Source: Alkalibaculum bacchi
GTDB taxonomy: Bacteria; Bacillota; Clostridia; Eubacteriales; Alkalibacteraceae
Reading direction: 5' to 3'
DNA length: 8,665 nucleotides
Assembly (NCBI RefSeq): GCF_937875145.1
Contig: NZ_CALNCS010000194.1
Span: forward strand, 1 to 8,665
Shown: in pieces, positions 5,481 through 8,665 of the stretch
Layout of the letters: every line of letters begins with the position of its first letter
Numbering within the stretch: position 1 is the first letter of the stretch
Position numbers and translations under genes: made by a program
Notes under the pieces: model-generated
The model's database searches: none
What the model was told of the DNA's origin: nothing
The model's input: only the letters and a program-made list of their open reading frames with translations

Positions 5481-6455
5481 TTAATCGATCAATGATTGAT
5501 TTGCAGTGATGATAGCTAGCTTGTATACATCTTCTTCTGAACAACCTCTAGATAAATCCGAAATAGGTTTGTTCAAGCCTTGTAAAATTGGTCCAATTGC
5601 TTCAAAATTACCGAAACGTTGGGCAATCTTATAACCAATATTACCTGATTGAATTTCTGGGAATACAAACACAGTTGCCTTACCTGCTACAGGAGAGCCA
5701 GGAGCTTTTTGTTTTCCTACACTTTCTACAAAAGCTGCATCAAACTGTAATTCTCCATCGATATTAAGTTCAGGTGCCATTTCTTGAGCAATTTTTGTAG
5801 CTTCTGCTACTTTTTCTTGCTCTGGAGAACTAGCAGAACCTTTTGTAGAAAAACTTAATAATGCTACATTTGGTTCGATATCAAAGACTTTAGCAGTCTT
5901 TGCTGATTCTACTGCAATTTCAGCTAATTGTTGTGCATTTGGCGCAATATTAATTGCACAATCTGCAAATACGTATCTTTCTTTTCCTTCATTTCGAATC
6001 ATGACAAAAGCTCCAGAAGTTAAGCTGATTCCTGGTTTGGTCTTAATAATTTGTAAAGCTGGTCGAACGGTATCACCTGTTGAGTGGACAGCTCCAGAAA
6101 CAAGTCCAGCTGCTTTGTTCATATACACAAGCATTGTACCAAAGTAATTTTCATCTTTAAGGATTGTCATCGCTTGCTCTTTTGTAGCTTTCCCTTTACG
6201 AAGTTCTACAAAAGTGTCCACCATTTCATCATATCCAGCGAAATTGTTAGGGTCCATAATTTCGATGCCTTCTAAATTAATGCCCTTTTCCTTCGCAGAA
6301 CTCAATACTTCTTCTGGGTTTCCTAATAAAATAGGCACCATTAAATCTTCTGCTTTTAAGCGAGCCACCGCCGCTTGGATTCTAGGATCCATCGCTTCTG
6401 GAAATACTACTGGTATTTTCTTACCTTTAATTTTGTCTGATAAACTCTTAAACAT
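5481..6455 (-). CDS. pta: Phosphate acetyltransferase (phosphotransacetylase)
   Basis: The 324-residue enzyme interconverts acetyl-CoA plus phosphate with acetyl phosphate plus CoA in the cytoplasm, the step before acetate kinase in acetate formation and ATP production by fermenters. Length and sequence match the short bacterial/archaeal Pta (PTA_PTB domain) without the extra N-terminal domain of enterobacterial Pta. The signature segment GNIGYKIAQR.....AIGPILQGLNKP is at residues 271-297. The C-terminal SRGCSEED holds Ser302, Arg303 and Asp309, which align with the catalytic Ser309/Arg310/Asp316 of the Methanosarcina thermophila enzyme. Arg131 in HSTGDTVRPAL likely matches its Arg133. The start at 6455 is chosen because GAGGTGG lies 8 nt upstream; the in-frame ATG at 6476 would place seven non-conserved residues before it. 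The gene is followed by a terminator and has no ackA beside it within the window, so it appears to be transcribed alone. Confidence 0.95.
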   Translation of the reverse strand: MFKSLSDKIKGKKIPVVFPEAMDPRIQAAVARLKAEDLMVPILLGNPEEVLSSAKEKGINLEGIEIMDPNNFAGYDEMVDTFVELRKGKATKEQAMTILKDENYFGTMLVYMNKAAGLVSGAVHSTGDTVRPALQIIKTKPGISLTSGAFVMIRNEGKERYVFADCAINIAPNAQQLAEIAVESAKTAKVFDIEPNVALLSFSTKGSASSPEQEKVAEATKIAQEMAPELNIDGELQFDAAFVESVGKQKAPGSPVAGKATVFVFPEIQSGNIGYKIAQRFGNFEAIGPILQGLNKPISDLSRGCSEEDVYKLAIITANQSLID

Positions 6456-6463
6456 CTTTATAA

Positions 6464-6470
6464 CCACCTC
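6464..6470 (-). promoter_or_regulatory. Ribosome binding site fixing the pta start
   Basis: The minus strand reads GAGGTGG eight bases before ATG at 6455. The alternative ATG at 6476 lies upstream of this site and would be read through it. Confidence 0.75.
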
Positions 6471-6622
6471 TACCATAATTAAATTTGTCTTTAAATGACC
6501 TAGTATGAATCTTCTTGTTCTAATATACCATAATAAAAATATAATTTAAATAATAATTTACAGTTTTGTATTTATTAATTGACTTATCATAAAATCATAT
6601 TTGTACTAGCTTTTCGTACTTT

Positions 6623-6650
6623 TTTACAGTTATTAAAATATAGCTATACA
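6623..6650 (+). promoter_or_regulatory. Candidate sigma-A promoter for the 221-aa gene
   Basis: The -35 box is TTTACA (6623-6628), the spacer is 16 bp, and the -10 box is TATACA (6645-6650). This would give a leader of about 125 nt. A second weaker pair at 6689-6718 is an alternative closer to the gene. Confidence 0.3.
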
Positions 6651-6780
6651 AATGAATTCGCTGAGGAGTGTGCATTTGAGATTTTTCTTTGAATAGTTCA
6701 TAATTTCTAGGGTATTAAATAAAAAGGAAAAAACAAAGGATATTACCTGCTATATTTAATTTAAGAAGGGTGGATAAAAC

Positions 6781-7446
6781 ATGATTTACAGTATAGATGA
6801 TATTAAAAAATTATTGAATCGTTATTTCTTTTCCGATGGCAAGCTCACCTCTTTAGAAGAAATAGCTACAAATCAAAAGCAGATTTTTACTGCCTCCCTT
6901 ATTTCTTTCATAGAAGACAATGTAGAAACATTAAAGCCTCACTTACCCAAATTAATGGACCTTTTTCGCATGACTTTTCCAGAAATGAAGGAATTAGATG
7001 ATACTACAATTATTATGGATTTTATAGATTACACTATAATCAGTGAAATTGAACTTGCTCACAATGCCTCTTCCATAATGAAATTCTTCGCTGCAGATGT
7101 GTCTCTAAGCAATTCCTTAAAAAATTTCTATATATTTCGCATCATCGAAAAAATTAGATTTGCAAAGATGCAAAGGGAAAGTTTACGAGATACGAGCGCT
7201 TATAACAGACATATAGAAAAGATCTTAACAGAAGTAAAAGATGCTTTAAGGGTATTATTTGAACTCGATACTAGTTACGACGAGCTTGAAGCAATTTTAG
7301 AAAAATACTACGAGTTTAATCGCCACGTAAACATCCCAAATTCTTGGATAGAATTCTTTTCTTTAAAAGGGTATGACACTTTTAACCAGTTTATAGATGC
7401 AAAAAAGATAGATGAAAAAGCTCACTTAGATACAGATTTTGAATAA
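6781..7446 (+). CDS. Uncharacterised soluble helical protein, 221 aa
   Basis: I do not recognise this family. The product is hydrophilic and rich in Glu, Asp, Lys and Ile, with no signal peptide or membrane segment. It is predicted by eye to be mostly alpha-helical. A middle stretch, about residues 130-175 (KIRFAKMQRESLRD... to ALRVLFELD), looks like an amphipathic helical pair. It has no Cys cluster, no nucleotide-binding loop and no obvious catalytic motif. The start is well supported by AAGGGTGG eight bases upstream. It is divergent from pta and ends before a clear terminator, so it is transcribed alone. Codon use and AT content look like those of its neighbours, so recent transfer is not indicated. 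Confidence 0.8.
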   Translation: MIYSIDDIKKLLNRYFFSDGKLTSLEEIATNQKQIFTASLISFIEDNVETLKPHLPKLMDLFRMTFPEMKELDDTTIIMDFIDYTIISEIELAHNASSIMKFFAADVSLSNSLKNFYIFRIIEKIRFAKMQRESLRDTSAYNRHIEKILTEVKDALRVLFELDTSYDELEAILEKYYEFNRHVNIPNSWIEFFSLKGYDTFNQFIDAKKIDEKAHLDTDFE

Positions 7447-7517
7447 TTTATAATGCAACTTTTGTGAATAATAAAGTGAAATCTGCAATACATATTAATT
7501 GACCATACTTTTATTAT

Positions 7518-7560
7518 AAACCTACAAAACAATTTTTTACACTTGTAGGTTTCTTTGTTT
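7518..7560 (+). terminator. Rho-independent terminator after the 221-aa gene
   Basis: Perfect 10-bp arms AAACCTACAA (7518-7527) and TTGTAGGTTT (7543-7552) enclose a 15-nt loop. They are followed by the T-rich run CTTTGTTTT. It lies about 70 nt past the stop codon and isolates this gene from the membrane-protein gene downstream. Confidence 0.75.
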
Positions 7561-7618
7561 TATCCCCTTTAGTTAAGATGAGCACTAAATATTTGCTCAT
7601 TCATATAATCAGATAGAG

Positions 7619-7647
7619 TTGTTATAAAAAATATGTTACTATATATT
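7619..7647 (+). promoter_or_regulatory. Likely sigma-A promoter of the membrane-protein gene
   Basis: The -35 box is TTGTTA (7619-7624), the spacer is exactly 17 bp, and the -10 box is TATATT (7642-7647). Transcription would start near 7654, giving a leader of about 35 nt. Just upstream is an inverted repeat ATGAGCA/TGCTCAT (7578-7600) that could be a regulatory site or a weak hairpin. Confidence 0.5.
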
Positions 7648-7676
7648 GATATCCGATATATCATTAGGCAATAAAC

Positions 7677-7683
7677 AGAGGAG
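7677..7683 (+). promoter_or_regulatory. Ribosome binding site fixing the membrane-protein start
   Basis: AGAGGAG lies seven bases before ATG at 7691. It rules out the longer reading frame from a TTG at 7646, which overlaps the promoter -10 box. Confidence 0.8.
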
Positions 7684-7690
7684 TGGATAT

Positions 7691-8509
7691 ATGAAAAAAT
7701 TGAATTTTAAAGAGAAATATAATAATATTCTAGACCATATCAAACAAGAAAAGAGAACATTTGCTATCTATCTCATCCTTAGGGCACTAGTTATAGTAGT
7801 GATGATTGCGCAATTCTTTAATAAAAATTATGAGAATGTTTTTCTCTGCATTCTTACCTTATTCCTCTTTTTAATGCCAAGCATCATCGAAATGAAATTT
7901 AAAATAGATCTTCCAGGCACCTTTGAAATCATTATTATGTTATTTATCTTTGCCGCCGAAATCCTTGGAGAAATCAATGAATACTATATTGTATTTCCTT
8001 TTTGGGACACTATGTTACATACTTTAAATGGTTTTTTAGCGGCAGCAATTGGTTTTTCTTTAGTAGATATATTAAACCGTACAGAAAAAGTGTCTTTTCG
8101 CCTATCCCCATTTTTCATGGCCTTGGTGGCATTCTGTTTTTCTATGACGATCGGAGTAATATGGGAGTTCTTTGAGTTCGGCATGGATTATTTCTTTCAA
8201 TACGATATGCAAAAAGATACCATTATACATAGTATCTCTACTGTAAAACTAGATCCATTGAATGGAAATAATACCGTCATCATTGACAATATTACCAAAG
8301 TAGCTATAAACGGGAAGGATTTAGGTCTTGGTGGATATTTAGATGTTGGATTATATGATACGATGAAAGACCTATTAGTCAATTTAATCGGGGCTGTTGT
8401 GTTCTCAGTTATAGGGTACTTTTACATATTAAAACGAGGAATTGATGCTGTTGCTACTCATTTTATCGTTACAAAGGTGACTAAAAAGGCTGATAAAGCA
8501 GAAGAATAG
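7691..8509 (+). CDS. Multi-pass membrane protein of unknown function, resembling DUF2238/YjdF-type proteins
   Basis: The 272-residue protein has about six hydrophobic segments (roughly 23-42, 48-63, 77-93, 111-128, 141-158 and 227-246). A hydrophilic region of about 65 residues (165-225) lies between the last two. Polar residues in or next to membrane segments stand out: Trp105-Asp106 and His110 in WDTMLH, Glu159 and Glu162 in VIWEFFE, and Asp223/Asp227 with Asn231 in YDTMKDLLVN. This W-D-x3-H, W-E-x2-E, D-x3-D-x3-N layout recalls DUF2238/YjdF-type inner-membrane proteins and may mark a metal site or an intramembrane catalytic site; that is inference. The family function is unknown to me. The N-terminus is basic and cytoplasmic, and the C-terminus is Lys-rich. 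The gene has its own promoter and ends about 45 bp before a hairpin-repeat cluster, with no separate terminator visible. Confidence 0.75.
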   Translation: MKKLNFKEKYNNILDHIKQEKRTFAIYLILRALVIVVMIAQFFNKNYENVFLCILTLFLFLMPSIIEMKFKIDLPGTFEIIIMLFIFAAEILGEINEYYIVFPFWDTMLHTLNGFLAAAIGFSLVDILNRTEKVSFRLSPFFMALVAFCFSMTIGVIWEFFEFGMDYFFQYDMQKDTIIHSISTVKLDPLNGNNTVIIDNITKVAINGKDLGLGGYLDVGLYDTMKDLLVNLIGAVVFSVIGYFYILKRGIDAVATHFIVTKVTKKADKAEE

Positions 8510-8554
8510 AACTTATAATTATTTGATATATATCTTAATTAGTTAGTGCCTAGG

Positions 8555-8665
8555 GATCCTTCGTCGCTAGCGCTCCTCTGGATGACTGGAGCAGTTAGCC
8601 TGGGGTCTTAAGATTCTTCGCTTCGCTCTAGAATGACAAAGCAGTTAGCCTGGGGTCTTTAGATT
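8555..8665 (+). repeat. Hairpin-repeat cluster C, continuing past the window edge
   Basis: Units lie at 8555-8586 (variant loop GTCGCTAGCGCTC inside ATCC/GGAT) and 8612-8637 (ATTCT/AGAAT arms), and a third begins at 8662. The connector GCAGTTAGCCTGGGGTCTT occurs at 8591 and again at 8641, giving the same 50-bp period as cluster B but with a different connector sequence. Orientation is the same as in clusters A and B. The leader is absent or unrecognisable. Confidence 0.85.

Larger units (their letters stand above)
6456..6780. other. Divergent intergenic region between pta and the 221-aa gene
   Basis: These 325 bp of AT-rich DNA carry the start signals for two divergent genes, and no further gene is visible. 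Plus-strand promoter-like pairs include TTTACA-16 nt-TATACA (6623-6650) and TTGAAT-18 nt-TATTAA (6689-6718). On the minus strand TATATT and TATTAT boxes lie about 50-70 nt before pta, without a strong -35. Confidence 0.5.

Noticed and set aside
7646..7690. N-terminal extension of the membrane protein from a TTG codon
   Set aside because: It overlaps the promoter -10 box and lacks a ribosome site, whereas ATG at 7691 has AGAGGAG at ideal spacing.

Overview
The window is low-GC DNA with strong AGGAGG-type ribosome binding sites. The gene set is a clostridial-type phosphate acetyltransferase, a GPH sugar symporter, a RadC-family protein and Rho-independent terminators. This fits a Clostridia-like Firmicute. 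The genus cannot be read from the sequence. No tRNA, rRNA or true CRISPR array is visible.

Positions 1-1437 (all minus strand) look like a decayed defence or mobile island. In transcription order it holds an intact RadC/JAB-domain gene, a membrane-anchored NERD nuclease-domain gene cut off after about 90 codons, and the first part of a gene resembling the archaeo-eukaryotic primase protein of 'TOTE conflict systems'. The primase gene is broken at about position 52 by what looks like the terminus of an IS200/IS605-type element, whose body lies outside the window to the left.

Positions 1438-3900 are mostly repeats around one class I SAM methyltransferase gene (minus strand). The repeats are modular: a leader, then units of a 26-30 bp hairpin (GATCCTTCG... 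...GGATGAC), then a tail hairpin (CTCGCC..GCGAG-TTT). The hairpin units run at an exact 50-bp period between 3006 and 3232. An 8-bp and a 14-bp tandem repeat sit nearby. Just upstream of the transporter's 3' end is a probable broken gene whose Cys-rich C-terminus runs straight into a strong terminator hairpin.

Positions 3904-6455 hold two chromosomal-type metabolic genes on the minus strand. One is a GPH/MelB-like symporter preceded by a 23-bp perfect palindrome (probable operator). The other is phosphate acetyltransferase (pta), followed by its own terminator and without ackA in the window. Acetyl-CoA to acetyl-phosphate conversion is the only well-defined pathway step here.

Positions 6456-8509 carry two plus-strand genes of unknown role: a soluble helical protein of 221 aa and a 272-aa multi-pass membrane protein with conserved-looking acidic and His residues. 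Each has its own control signals (a terminator after the first, a promoter before the second). The window ends inside a further cluster of the same hairpin repeats, all in the same orientation as the earlier ones.
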